Shown here: in pieces, positions 31,560 through 43,316 of the stretch | How positions within the stretch are numbered: the stretch's first letter is position 1 | How the letters are laid out: each line of letters begins with the position of its first letter | Origin: Lantana camara | Lineage: Eukaryota > Streptophyta > Magnoliopsida > Lamiales > Verbenaceae | DNA length: 64,000 nt | Direction of reading: 5' to 3' | Assembly: GCA_037501455.1 (NCBI GenBank) | Contig: CM074858.1 | Location: 82,248,501 to 82,312,500 of the forward strand | Translations under genes and position numbers: made by a program | Notes under the pieces: model-generated | Databases searched by the model: none | Seen by the model: the letters and a program-made list of their open reading frames with translations, nothing else | What the model was told of the DNA's origin: nothing

Positions 31560-32720
31560 TCAACCGGGCATCCGATTGACGAACTGAAAGTGGCGTTGGA
31601 CTCACCACAACGAGGCAGACAAACTGTCCGAAGACGCCGGAACGCCGCCACCGGAACAGTGGCGGGCCGCCGCTCGGCCGCCGTGGGATCGTGCCGGAAA
31701 AATCCCTAAAATTCACCCGTGCAAGGATTCCTTGTGCTCGTACCAATTCCTCAATCAATTTCTGGAAATTCCAAGCCAAACTCCTCTAATTTCAAATCTA
31801 ACAACACGAAACCCTAAAATCTTCAAACTGAAATTACTTCCAAACCGGTGAACGAAAACCGAATCCGAAAGAGGCATTGTCTTACCCGTAACGAGCTCTT
31901 CGAAAGCCATATAAGGGTTGCCCGGAAAAATCCCCGGAACAGGCCTCCACCGCCAACCGCCACTGCGCCGCTGCCGTGCCGCCGCGATTCGGACAAAAAG
32001 GAGACCGGAAATGAACTCACCACATCGAACACGTCAGAAAGGGGTACCTGTTCGTCCGAGAAGAAGGCCGGAAGCCGCCAAACACGGCGGCTACAGTAAC
32101 GCGCGCCGCCACCACTGGCTTTGATCGGCGCGTGAACCGCCGTCGGCTATCCAAAAGCTGCGCCGCCAACACGGACAGAAACACCGGTGAGTCCTCTAAT
32201 AGGTTGTGGGGTGCCTGTCGAAGGAAGGTCACCGGAAGTCGGCGAAAACAGGCGCGAAAATCGCCGCTGCTGCACCTCATCGGAACCGCCACCTGCGGTG
32301 ATTTTTGCGTCGAACCGAGGCCGGAATCAACACGAGGGGGTCGAAAAACGTAAGGTTTGGTGGTTGTTGGCCGGCAAGGGTCGCTGGATCGCCGCCGGCG
32401 AAGGGGTGGCGCAAACCGCCACCTTCGGACCACCACCGCGCCATCGCTAGTCATTTTCGGGCCACGAAACTTGTATCATCGTGTCGGGCTCGTCGATCTC
32501 ATCGAAATGGACTATTGGTTCGTCAAATTCCGTCGAGTATAGGTCGAGTTTGGAGTTGTGCATGTTTCCACACCTTCACTGTGTGTGAGTCGCTGAATCG
32601 GGAAAGAGAAGAGAGCAGGCTGAGGTCTGCTGCGTTTGGCACGAATTACGAGGATCCAGGGTATTATATGTCGGGTCCTCGTACACGAAAACGAACGGAA
32701 GAAGGGGTTAACGCCGTCCG
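31560..32720 (-). other. GC-rich (CCG) block in LTR U3
   Basis: An abrupt GC-rich stretch within an AT-rich LTR, on the side of the LTR start. Homologous blocks are at 47732-48790 and 57000-57700. Minus-strand frames (32454-32017, 145 codons; 32032-31823) exist but are not conserved in length among copies. A GGTAAGA donor-like site lies near 31885 in the minus sense. It could be a captured gene piece or simply a GC-rich U3 segment; I cannot decide. Confidence 0.45.
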
Positions 32721-32969
32721 AAATGGGCAAACTTAGAGTCTACAGACTCGTTTCGCTGCCCCGAACGTGAAACAGGGGTCAAAAAGGTCGAACTCTCAAC
32801 CGAACAAGAAATGACCGGAAAACCCCTTTAAAAGAGAAAATTACAAAAAGGACCCTAAACTCTAAAAGAGTTCAAAATAGGGTCACGCAAAGCACAAAAT
32901 CACAGAATTAAACACACAAGAAAGTTGAAACGTGGCTTACCTTATTTGTAGGACGAGAGGGGTGTTACA

Positions 32970-32990
32970 ATCTTCCCTCCTTCAAAAGGA
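32970..32990 (-). other. Polypurine tract of the second non-coding element
   Basis: The minus strand reads CTTTTGAAGGAGGGAAGAT directly before the 3' LTR. Position and purine content fit. Confidence 0.7.
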
Positions 32991-33280
32991 CCTGTCCTCA
33001 GGTCCTATTACTGAGTCATAAAGCTTCGAGCTGGAATACTTCAATCCACTTCCTGAAATCGTGTAGAGTCATAGCCCTGGCTGTGAAGTTTACTCCCACT
33101 GATTGCATCAACTCCCCTCAGAGTTCCGTAGTTACAGAGGTTTGTTCAAACACTTGACCGTTGGTCGCTTCAAACTCGTTCGATTCCCCACTAGGCCACT
33201 GTACCCAAAGCTCGATACCGTCACTTCCTCGTTGATTGCAAACCAACATCAGACCACACGTAACTCAGCCGCGACAAACA

Positions 33281-33653
33281 AGAGAGAATCCCATCTCTCA
33301 ACACGCAAGAGAGAGAGAGCCCCGTCTCTCGGCACAGAATTGAGAGAACCCCGTCTCTCAGCACATCAAAAGAGAGAACCCCGTCCCTCCGGCACAGAAT
33401 TGAGAGAACCCCGTCTCTCAACCTAAGTCTGGCAGACTTCCACATCTTTCAAACATTCTAGTTTGAGAAAATCGAGCATTTCTCAAAACCCTAAATTCGA
33501 GAGACTCCAGCATCTCCCAAATATCTAACTCCAAGAGAATCCAGCATCTCTTGCTCACATAATTTAGAAAGAATCCAACATCTTTCCATCACATAAATAG
33601 GAAGAATCCCACATCCCCCTAACACGTAAATAGAGAGATCTCAACAACTCTCT
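33281..33653 (-). repeat. Array of about 12 hairpins with covarying arms
   Basis: Units of roughly 30-40 bp, each with two arms around AACCCCG or ATCCAGCA-like loops. Clear pairs: TGAGAG/CTCTCA (33341 and 33401), TGAGAAA/TTTCTCA (33465-33486), AAGAGA/TCTCTT (near 33533), GAAAGA/TCTTTC (near 33566), AGAGAG/CTCTCT (near 33632). A separate AAGTCT/AGACTT hairpin lies near 33425. Arms differ between units yet stay complementary within a unit. It lies next to the polypurine tract, as does the array at 17580-17850. Confidence 0.88.
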
Positions 33654-35510
33654 AGCATATAAGTTCACTTACTCAGCATTCAAAATACACACATCAAAGT
33701 AACACTTAATGCAAAACATGAAATGCATGTGTAGTGTACCTTTTCCCGACTGATATCGGTGTCCCTAAAGTATAGACTCATCATCCATGCTCAACTCTAG
33801 GGGGATATCGCGATGGGATCACTATAAAATAAAATCACAATATGCTTGTATGCGCATGAAGGGTTAGTGAGCCATTAAGGAAACTATAAACACTGAAGCA
33901 CGAACAATTCACGCAAGCATGTAATCTATTCAGTTTACAAGAATTAACAACAACAACAACAAATTTTAAGTTATGAAGAATTAAAGCAGTTAGTCATGTT
34001 ATTACAATCGAGCAACATCAAACATTACACGTTGTCACATACATCAAGCAAAATAAAATATAATTACTTATAAAATGCATGGGTGCAAATGCTATGAATG
34101 CTTAAGGTACCGTTCACCGTGGAAATGAAGTCGAGGTTGGCAATTCTTTAATTTGGAAGGATAATCGAATCCTTGACTGGCAGTGGTTCCAACCCTTCAT
34201 TCAAACTTGAGTTCTTTAGTATTCCCTCAGATTCTCGGGTACCCAAATGGTCTTGGACCGTCTCACTTGATTCTCGGAGTATAGTGATCCGTGGAATCTC
34301 TTGAAATCCCAATAAAATCCTCGGTAATCGGGAGTTGCTATTCCTTTCAACAATAAAATCTCTCAGGATAATCGTGGAGAGATAGATGAAGAATCTTTAA
34401 ATAGCCTTACTTAGTACACCCTCGTTGTAAATGATGTCCTTATCCTCATTATTTGGTTGAGTTGATCTTCAATGACCTCGGCCCAAAATTCCATAGCTTA
34501 CACAATTTTCCCTTTTTTTTTCCTTTGTGTATGTGTAACTACTCTGGTGGGTGTCTTTATAATAGTAATCTGATTTCCTACTTGGAATTCTCTGAATGGT
34601 ACAAGTGCCTTGATTTCTTCATTGTCACCTCACGTCATCCAGAGTTAGAAATTCTGGCTATCTTATAAAACAAGTTAATCCCGAGCACCTCCAAGTAGTA
34701 AGTACATATCCTGAAGGCACCTTGATAGTTAAAAGATCTCTTGTCTCCCTCGTATACAAATATCTTCCTTGTATCCACCCTATGCCCGGAGTTTGTGGAA
34801 TTAACCGTACAATTTCTGATCCACTCCTATTCAAATCTCAATGCAGCTTCCACTAAAATCAACAGTCGTTGGAACAGATAAGGAAGTCACCTAAATATAA
34901 CCACGAAACTAATGCATGCGGGATTAGGGATGTAAATGGCATGCACTCATATCCAGCAAAGAAGGCAATCAAGCACGTAGAGCAAATGTTCGAAATAATT
35001 AAAATTTACTCCAATGCATGATGCACGTGCTATGAATGAATAATACCCGTTTTCATAACGATAGCATTGATTCCTTGTTTTGAATTCTTGTAGAAGTCCA
35101 TCATCTCTCAGTAGAGTATGGCTGCTTTGAATCTCCTGTCAAAGATTTGTAGAAGTGGGAAGAATTGTCACGATCATTTACAATTTGACACTGAGATGTC
35201 ACCCTGCAATTCACAAATTGAATAAATATCTATGCATGCGGGTTAGTACGTGGATATGTCAAGTAATAAAAGCAATTAAGAACACTTAAGTAATGCAGAT
35301 GCAGTACGTAATTTAATAAAATTTAAAGCATAACAGTGATAATTTTGCAAGAATCGTATTCATAGTGTGCACACAATCACATAAGCTCAAACAAATTCTT
35401 GCAAAGAAGTAAAAATTTCACATCAGACGAATGCAATGCACAAGTATTCCTATGCCGTCCGACCTAAATTGACACGACAAAACTCCAGAGCACCGGTTCT
35501 GAACCTGGTG
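33654..35510 (-). other. Internal non-coding region of the second element
   Basis: No protein domain recognised. It shares blocks with the internal region of the element at 14943, such as GGTACCGTTCACCG near 34108 and the leader ATTCCTATGCCGTCCGACCTA near 35441. A CAA repeat lies near 33946-33961. Confidence 0.6.
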
Positions 35511-35522
35511 GCTCTGATACCA
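35511..35522 (-). other. Primer binding site (tRNA-iMet type)
   Basis: Minus strand TGGTATCAGAGC, 7 bases from the right LTR at 35530. Confidence 0.92.
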
Positions 35523-35529
35523 CTTAAGA

Positions 35530-37560
35530 TGTAGCATCCCAAGCGGTGGGGCACCACACCCCCGCACTATGACCTGACACGTGTACGAAATGGAAAGTCC
35601 TCACACGCACCAATCCACAGCGAACGGGTGACAAACGAAAAAACCACCTAAGCTAGGCGGTACCTAAACCCTGTACAAGTGCAAATATGCAAAACCTGAA
35701 TGCGCAAGCGATACAAAATACGAATTCTCAAAAACCTTGATCAGCAATCATAATCCATATATTTCGATAAGTAAATCTATGTCAACTAAACGGGTTCAAC
35801 TGGCGCTAGAAACCTGTCCCGATCAAACATATAACCAAAACGGGTTCATCTAAACCGAGCACCTATCCTAACCTGTCCCGAAATTCATACATTCGAATCA
35901 TAATTATAATCCTGTGCAAAACCATATCATAAGTTAGGTTATCATAAATTGAAATAAGGTATATAACAGACTCAGACAAACTGACGTATCTTACATAAAC
36001 AAGGCTCCAAACATAAAACGAAGCAATGTACTTGACAACTTAAACGAACAGATACAGACTCAACAAACACTTACACCCGCCTAGCTCAAACCTGCAAAAA
36101 CTGAAAAGTGGAAAAGAAGGGGGAGGGTCAGTCTCTAGAAGACTGAGCGAGCAGGAGCGATACATAGACATAGCAACATGCACATGCAAGTCATAAATCC
36201 CGAGCAAGGTTTTATTTAAGGTTAGTTCCCAAGAGGGCAAGATAATAACTAAGCATTGCTCGGATTTTACGACTAATCATATTGAATTCATTAGGTTCAT
36301 AATTCATACAAAATCAATAAGGCTCGGTGAGTGAGCGTGCATCATCTCCAACCAAACTCCGACCGTGTACGACAAATATCTTTAATACATTGAATACGTG
36401 ATCATGCAGTATATTATAATACACACAAATCATATAACATAGTCATTTGGGCAATCCGTGTCCCGGCCTTCCCGCACGGTGCATAACAATCATAACATAC
36501 TCATAATCATAAAATAAGTTCCAACCTTCTTCCTCCGGGTGGTGGACGGGTTAGCAAGACCCGACCACCTCATACATAGGCCAATGGGGTTTCATGACTC
36601 CCCCAAGGGCACTCAGCTCCCATTCCCCGCTAAACCTCCTAGCGAGGGTCGGTATCACCGTAAATGTGGTGGGACTAGTACAAGGGATCACCGTCGGCCC
36701 TTGCCTCCCCGGATAGCCACATGCACTAAGTCCTTGGGCCCGTGAACATATCATACATACATAATCTCGCCAAAACATTTGATTCATAAGAAACATAACA
36801 TATTTCATGATTTATTAGAAAAGGGTTTACTCGATCAAAGTTTACTCGACGACTCTACTTTAAAAGTAACATATATATATAAATAAGGTTTTTGGCCAAA
36901 GCTTGTCACATAAGGTTGTAGGGTTTAATATGTAACTAGAACGAAAACACCCTCACCTGGTACCAGACAAAGCCAAACCCAAAGCAAATGGTCCACCCCG
37001 GAACCTACACGACCACAATTCACCACCCCGGGTGCATCTGTACCAACTGAACACACAAAACAAAGTACAGAACTCAGACTCAGACTCAGACAACCATATA
37101 AAGACGCACGACACATGCTCAAGTACTTAAGAAATGCAATCACATAAGCAAAGTTCATAATCATACTGATTACTTGTAAAATAAAATATCATATAGCTCA
37201 ACATATTCATAAAACACATCAAGAGATGTTCTTATGCATAATTAATTCAATCAAACAAAATGGAAAGGCAATGCATGCCACATTATTTCATATAAATTCA
37301 TATTTGTACGAATAATTTATTTCTTTCGTGTAAAAGTTTCTAATTTAACCATATATATTGCATACAATTCATATATCGCATAATAGGTTTATTTTAAATT
37401 AAGTAATTAAACCTAAATTACAAAGTTTCAAATTAAATTATCCAAGACATACTAAGTCAATTCTTGCTAAATCCTAAATTGCATAACAAATTCTTATATC
37501 ATATAATAATTTCCAATTCAAGTCATATTTCAGATTTCATACAAAATCCACATATTACAA
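35530..37560 (-). repeat. 5' LTR of the second non-coding element, first part
   Basis: Collinear with 28883 to about 30912 of the left LTR, with scattered substitutions. It is cut at CATATTACAA (37551-37560) by the chromovirus LTR starting TGTAACATCC. The LTR resumes at about 47732, missing some 780 bp that correspond to about 30912-31690 of the left copy. Confidence 0.9.
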
Positions 37561-40500
37561 TGTAACATCCCGACTGATCAGACTTTTCAGGTAGCCTCTT
37601 ATGTGCGCTATTTAATTATGATTTTAAGTGATTATGCGACATTTAATTGCTAACGTGGATTAATTGAAGTTATTTGAACTTAATTGCTTTTGTATGAATT
37701 TGTTTAACTTGAACGTTTAATTTTCCTTCACTTTGTATTTTGCTCGTTCTAGATTCGTATTTAATTCTGATTTTTGTGAATTCGTGATAAGTGTTAATTA
37801 TATTTTTTATGGATTCAGTTATGTGCTCGTTATATGTTTTGGTATTTGTTTTGGTTTCCACTTTGGGTTCGTTTTGGAGTCGGGACCTAAAGGAGGCTAA
37901 AGAGCATTTAGCGCACCTTGGGTTCCGGGACGCGTATCTTGAGCTCGGGAATTCGGATTCGAATTTCGTCACCTCCGTTGAACTCATTTCGACAATTCGG
38001 GTTTATTGGGACAAGCCTCACATTTTTCTAAGCTTGTTAAGACCTTCGAATTTCACCCGTAACGAGCCCCTTATGCTTGAGAGACACCTTTTGACCTAGC
38101 TATGAATTTGTGGACCCCACTAAACCTTAACCAAGCCTTAACCTTGAGTTATACCTTGTGTTGAGCCTCTCTTATCCCTTTTTGGTGCTGAAACCGAACC
38201 AAACCTCTCTCTCTCCCACCATAACCGATCAGCACAAGCAAAGCAAGGAGGAAGAAGAAAACCCCTTTGTCCCTTTTCTTGATTTTGAGCTCAAATCTTC
38301 ACCCAAGCTTCTCAAATTTGAAAGGTGAGTTCATGGTTATAATCTTCACTCTCTCTTCTCTCTTTTATGTGCTCTTAAGTTCATTTTCATGGTGGATTGA
38401 TGAGTTATGGCAAGCTTGTGAATAGTAGATGTTGGGAGATTTGTTGATCTTTGCTTCCATTCTTGTTTTCTTGAGATTTGTTGTTGATGTTATGCTCCTA
38501 GAACTTAATTCTTAGCATTTATTGCATTTCCTTGCTTGGTAGTTGGAGTTTGAGTGTTTAGTTTTAATTGGGGTTGCTGAGTTTGCTGTTTGAGCCGTCT
38601 TCGTTTTTCTGTACCGAGACACGGGGGTGTCTCGGCTTGCCCTTTGTTGGTGACACGGGCGTGTCACCTTTTGATTTCGTTGTTCGTTTTCTGTACCGAG
38701 ACACGGGGGTGTCTCGGTTTACCTTTTCTTGGTGACACGGTGTAGCGCCCGGAGCGACGAGCCACCACATCCCCCGCACCTAGCCCCAAACCCACATGTG
38801 AAATAGAATTCCGTACATGAGTCCAAGACTAAGCGGACGGGAACCTACACGCACACGCTAAGCCAGGCGGAGCTAAGATAAGACCAGAGCGAGCAAAATA
38901 ATATTAATGCAGAAGCAAATAATCAAATCCAGGAAGATAAATCAACAAAATATACCAAAATAGAAAATTCATACATAATTCATTAACCGAATGATAACAT
39001 ATACCTACTACAATTTCCACAATCGAATCATATACTAAAGCACGACTGAATGCAAATGAAAATGCAACTCGAACTAGAAGACTTGAACCCGACCGACTCA
39101 AGACTCCGCCTAGCACGCCCAACCTGTAAACTGAAGAGTTGAAAGGAGAGGGTCAGTCCACCGACTGAGTGAGGGGGGCTAACGCACACCCACACACGTA
39201 TACGTATAAAGCAAAGCATGTATTAAACAAAAGACTATGAACCGGGAATAGGGTTTTACATACCAAAGCCATTTTCCAAAAGAGCTCCTATTTATACATA
39301 TATTCATATCTCCTTAAGTTGGAAACCTCATAAGGATTCATAGATACAGAAACGCATAGGATTCATATTAAAACTCGTAGGGATGCATATTTAGAAACTC
39401 ATAAGATTCATAATTAGAAGCTCATAAGGATTCTTATATTCATAATGATTCAAATCTTAACATAAAAATCTCTTAATGAAACTGAAAGATTCTATCCCGT
39501 TTCATAATCCAAATAACAAAAGAATTCAAAAACCCGGCGAGTACGGGGCAACTTTAACAAAAGAATTCATAAGAATGGTAAAGAAACATAAATACATAAT
39601 ATTCATAAAACACATATTCCCGTATTCCATCCACCTTCTCCGGAAGTCTGCACACGGGTTACGGGCCCACATCGTGCAACTCGATACCGATACGTGGGGT
39701 AGCGATCCCGCAACGTACCTTAGGGAGCACGTGCACAGGGGTGATAACCGGCGACCCCAACAGCCGCACCGGGTCTCCCTTACCCACGCCTCCAGGGCCC
39801 AGGGATTCATATGATTCATAAGGATTCGTAAGATTCATAAGGATTCATACCTAACTCGCAAAACCTAGAAACATACGATTTATACTTAAGAAACATACCA
39901 AAAGAAATATACCTTACCGTGCAACTCGGCATATGCTATACACGTACCTCTCCGTGTCTTCCAAATTCATAATATGCTGAGGAAGATCCATAGTTCGCTT
40001 GACACTACACGGTTTGGAGCATAGCCTCATTGCAAAACCATTTTAAGCTCATATACGCCCATACGTATAATTTCCGAAAAATTCATATTAAATCGAATTA
40101 ACAAAATTCATAACATATCATAAGGCACATATTTAATATAAATATAGTACATATTCGCATGCGGGCTTGAAAACGACCATATAGGGTCGTAGGTCGTATT
40201 AACTAAAAAGAAACAAACCTAAACCTCACCTTTTACCAAGACTGCTCACGAACGAGCGTTGACAACCAAGAAGAAGCTTAAATGGTCGAACCGACTCCTC
40301 CGGAACTCGACTCTGAGAAAACGAACATAAACTTAAGACTTAGACTCAATCATGGACCACTTAGACGCACGACGATGCATATGAATGAAATGAATACAAA
40401 TAAAATGCAAGAATGCATCATCTAAATCACTTAAGTTCAAAGTTCGTATAAAACGTATCAAATAAATTCATAAATGAAATTCCTAAAATATAATAAATAA

Positions 40501-40638
40501 TTTAAATTATAAAATCAAATTTAGATCACACATTTCATACATAAGAATTCATATAAAATCATAGGATCACATTTTATTTAAAAATTTAAATAAAAGCACT
40601 TAAGTCATTTAATTAAACAAATAATATAATATAATATA

Positions 40639-40642
<4 letters not shown>

Positions 40643-40679
<37 letters not shown>
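40643..40679. repeat. (TA)n microsatellite
   Basis: An uninterrupted TA run of about 18 repeats within the solo LTR, flanked by further imperfect AT-rich sequence up to 40790. Confidence 0.95.
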
Positions 40680-40681
<2 letters not shown>

Positions 40682-41053
40682 TATATTACATACATTCATA
40701 TAACATATAACATAGTATATATATTTATATATAAATCATGTATTACATATATACATATAACATATAGCATAGGTTAGATAAAAAAATATATTCATACATA
40801 TGTACACGTATTAGCAGCTAATAAGGACCAACTAATATGTATTAGAGGCCATGCAAAAATTATCATTAATCCTCCCAGGCATTAAACCACGTAGTAGCAT
40901 GCACAAGTTCATAACCCCATGCAAATTCCGCAATTTATCATGCAAAATCAAATAAAAATCCAAGCCTTCATCACATTGAACAACCATGCAAGATCACGTT
41001 AGGCATCAGCAAAGCTAGGGAAAAAAAAATTAAACCATGGCAGGTACAGAATC

Positions 41054-41178
41054 ATCTCCCCGCCCAGGGGAGATTTTCTTCCTTAAAGTACCCTCCCGGG
41101 TACTTTGATGCAGAAACTTTTTGAATCACGTACCCGGCCGTGTACTTTTCTTGAAGAAAATCTCCCCGGCTGGGGAGA
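41054..41178. repeat. Palindrome cluster near the start of the nested solo LTR
   Basis: Four inverted repeats: ATCTCCCC/GGGGAGAT (41054-41074), AAGTACCC/GGGTACTT (41086-41105), GTACCCGGCCGTGTAC with one mismatch (41130-41145), and TCTCCCC/GGGGAGA (41161-41178). The order is A-B-B-A, again two families. Confidence 0.88.
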
Positions 41179-42571
41179 CAGTCCAATCGCGAGGGAAGCG
41201 CGAAAACACCCCTGTTATGCCCTGCTTCTCATCCCAATCAAATACCAACTCAAAAGGCATGTAAAGGCAGCAAAAATCTGGCTCGTCGGAGAGACGGGGT
41301 GTCACACACGGGCGTGTCACCTCCGGGTTTCTGTTGTTCGTTTTTTTGTACCGAGACACGGGGGTGTCTCGGCTTGGCCTTCCAGGGGGGCACAGGCGTG
41401 TCCCCTAGGAATTCTAGTTTTTCGTCCGTCTTTGTTTGGTTTTGTTTCCTTTCCGATGCTTCTTGTTGTTCCTTCTTGCCTCGTTTTGGTGTGTATGCAT
41501 GACCAACTTGTTATATTTTGTGTTAAGCCTTATGTTATGAATTTGTGCTTTGTTTTATCTCCTCGTTTATGATATATGACCGTATATGCATTGAATACTA
41601 GTAAATGATCTAAAAGTGGATTTATTTCATATCATTTGCATCATAAACACACATACACATGTACCGAGCGTCAATGTGGTTCATATTGAGTCTAAGAGTG
41701 TTCTTTGTTGTTTGTCTTGTTCAGAGGATCTCCCTGTAGAGGACGAGCTTGCACCGTAGGTGTCTGGTTGTCGCACTTTTGTCTCCACTTCGTTCGTTGA
41801 CAAGGTGAGGTTTTGTTCTTTTAGTTATTCGACCTATAACCCTACTTGATTTGAGGCCTCGCATGTGGATACGTATAGTATATGGTAAATAAGTGTATGA
41901 TACTTATGTTGCGGGGTTTGCCCCATTTGTTATAAAAGTTTCAAACGTTTTGTATAAGTATATAAGCTATTTTGCTTTTGTTTGAAAAGTTTAGTTTTCC
42001 GCAAGTGTGTGTGTGTAAGCGAGATGTGGCTTTGAAAGATAAGCTTTGAGATATGTTTGTGTGACTTTCGTGATATGTTTGGGCCCCGGAGTGTGGTATG
42101 GTAATCTCGGGACGGCCGAGGGGTCGCCGAGCTCTTCCATCAACACCTCCATTTGAGAGTCTCGCCCAACCTCGGGGAGGTTGAGGAAGGGTGTTTCTCT
42201 TGTGCCGGCGGAGGCAACCGCCGAAGGTTTCAAGGTAGTAATTAAACCTTGTCTCGTCTGTGTATGTGGATAGTGAGGGCTGATCAACCCTTCTATCAAC
42301 CGGTGTTGGGGATGGATTCTGGTTTGTTTTGTTTTGCTTTGATCTTTGTATATGGAGGTTGGTTTGTGTATGACTCGTACTCGTCGAGTTGGTTTAGCTC
42401 CATAGGATCTATGGAACGAGAGTGGATTCTTAATTTACCTAAAACTTGGAGTTTGGCTTTTGCCTTGTACCTTTGCTTTAACCTATTTATATCTATATCA
42501 CGGGAATTATTTTGGCTTGCAAAAACTACTCTCGGTTCAAGGATTTTTTCCGTTTTGATTAAATGCTTTGC

Positions 42572-42640
42572 TCTATATATATATATCGGGTGCGTGAGTT
42601 AGCCCCCTCACTAGTCGCTAGGACTAACCCTCGTTGTTGT
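42572..42640 (+). promoter_or_regulatory. LTR core promoter of the chromovirus
   Basis: CTCTATATATATATATCGGG is followed by GTGCGTGAGTTAGCCCCCTCACTAGTC and an AGTC...GACT inverted pair, about 500 bases before the LTR end. Same module as in the other Tekay LTRs. Confidence 0.65.
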
Positions 42641-43115
42641 TTTTCCCCTTTTCCCTTTCTTTTGAGTTTGCAGGTTCTTCCGAGTCAAGCTAGGCGGCAA
42701 GTGTCTTTTGGGTTTACTTGTGGTATAGCTTGAGTCTTCATGCATCGTAGTGGATTTTCTCTTCTTTTGCTTATGTATTTTAAGATTATGTATTCGGTAT
42801 ACACTTATGCTCTTCTGGCCGTAATGGCATTGTATATTTTGTATATGATTGAGCTTGAATACTTGACCCTCCCCCATTTTGATATGTATATGTGATGATC
42901 TTAGGAATCATGTTTGGTATATGGATTGCTTCCGCTACTCTGATTTTAATTCTCGCAGTTCTTGAGGGTCTAGGCCGCCTAGCGAGGGTGTGAGTTTTGT
43001 GTGTCTCCCGTTCGCTATGGTTTGATACGGGTGCGAACTTCCATTTCGTTACTCGCGTTGGACCTTAGTGCGGGGGATGTGGCACCCTTCGCTCCGGGGG
43101 TGTTACATCCTTGCG

Positions 43116-43127
43116 TGGTATCAGAGC
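43116..43127 (+). other. Primer binding site (tRNA-iMet type)
   Basis: TGGTATCAGAGC, 8 bases after the LTR end at 43107; it confirms the plus orientation and LTR boundary. Confidence 0.94.
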
Positions 43128-43316
43128 TCTCGGTTGCAAAACCAGAGCTCTGGAGTCATGTTGAGTCTGTCTAGGTTGTTCGGTATAGGAGTATGTGATT
43201 ATTTGCATTCATTTACATCTCTATGTGACTTAATTGTTTAAATTCTCGATAATTGATTTCATGATCATGAACTGAACCCCATGCATCGATATCTTCTTGA
43301 TTTGTGACTTTTCAGG

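Larger units (their letters stand above)
28883..32969 (-). repeat. 3' LTR of the second non-coding element, 4087 bp
   Basis: Complete LTR. In plus coordinates it holds the AGTC hairpin near 29489, the strong hairpin at 29895-29923, a GACGCACGACA block near 30453, AT-rich DNA (30500-31540), and a GC-rich block (31560-32720) close to the LTR start. Homologous to the solo LTR 50877-58372 and to 35530-37560 plus 47732-49026. Confidence 0.93.
38741..41306 (-). mobile_element. Tekay-type solo LTR, 2566 bp, TSD CACGG
   Basis: Starts TGTAGCGCCCGG, ends GGGGTGTCACA, and is flanked by CACGG at 38736-38740 and 41307-41311. Minus orientation from the GCGGACGGG and GCCAGGCGGAG blocks near 38832 and 38864, the AGTC hairpin near 39155 and a TATA-like GTATACGTATAAAGC near 39197. 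A (TA)n run lies at 40643-40679 and palindromes at 41054-41178. Closest relative in the window: the LTR at 63189. Confidence 0.95.
38601..41409. repeat. Palindrome cluster with alternating GAGACAC and GTGACAC families, split by an LTR
   Basis: With the nested LTR removed the order is: arms GAGACAC/GTGTCTC around GGGG (near 38618), arms GGTGACACG/CGTGTCACC around GG (38650), GAGACAC again (38698), GGTGACACG/CGTGTCACC again (38731-38740 joined to 41312-41321), GAGACAC again (41354), and an imperfect GGGGCACA/TGTCCCC (near 41388). Two families alternate, with similar T-rich spacers. Confidence 0.9.
37561..43107 (+). repeat. 5' LTR of the chromovirus, with nested solo LTR
   Basis: Starts TGTAACATCCCGACTG and ends GGGGGTGTTACA. 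TATA stretch at 42574-42587, followed by GTGCGTGAGTTAGCCCCCTC. The nested LTR 38741-41306 splits a palindrome in its U3. A frame of 102 codons at 37791-38099 lies over a U3 block shared with other LTRs at the DNA level and is not called a gene. Confidence 0.93.

Noticed and set aside
32017..32454. 145-codon GC-rich reading frame on the minus strand
   Set aside because: Length and frame are not conserved in the copies at 48100-48520 and 57300-57650; GC-rich DNA gives long frames by chance.
33281..33653. Regularly spaced palindromic repeats resembling a CRISPR array
   Set aside because: Plant nuclear context inside an LTR element; units are not identical, spacers are similar to each other, and there are no cas genes.
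37791..38099. 102-codon frame near the start of the chromovirus LTR
   Set aside because: The underlying U3 block is shared with LTRs near 2270 and 56350, where the frame is not open; DNA-level conservation only.
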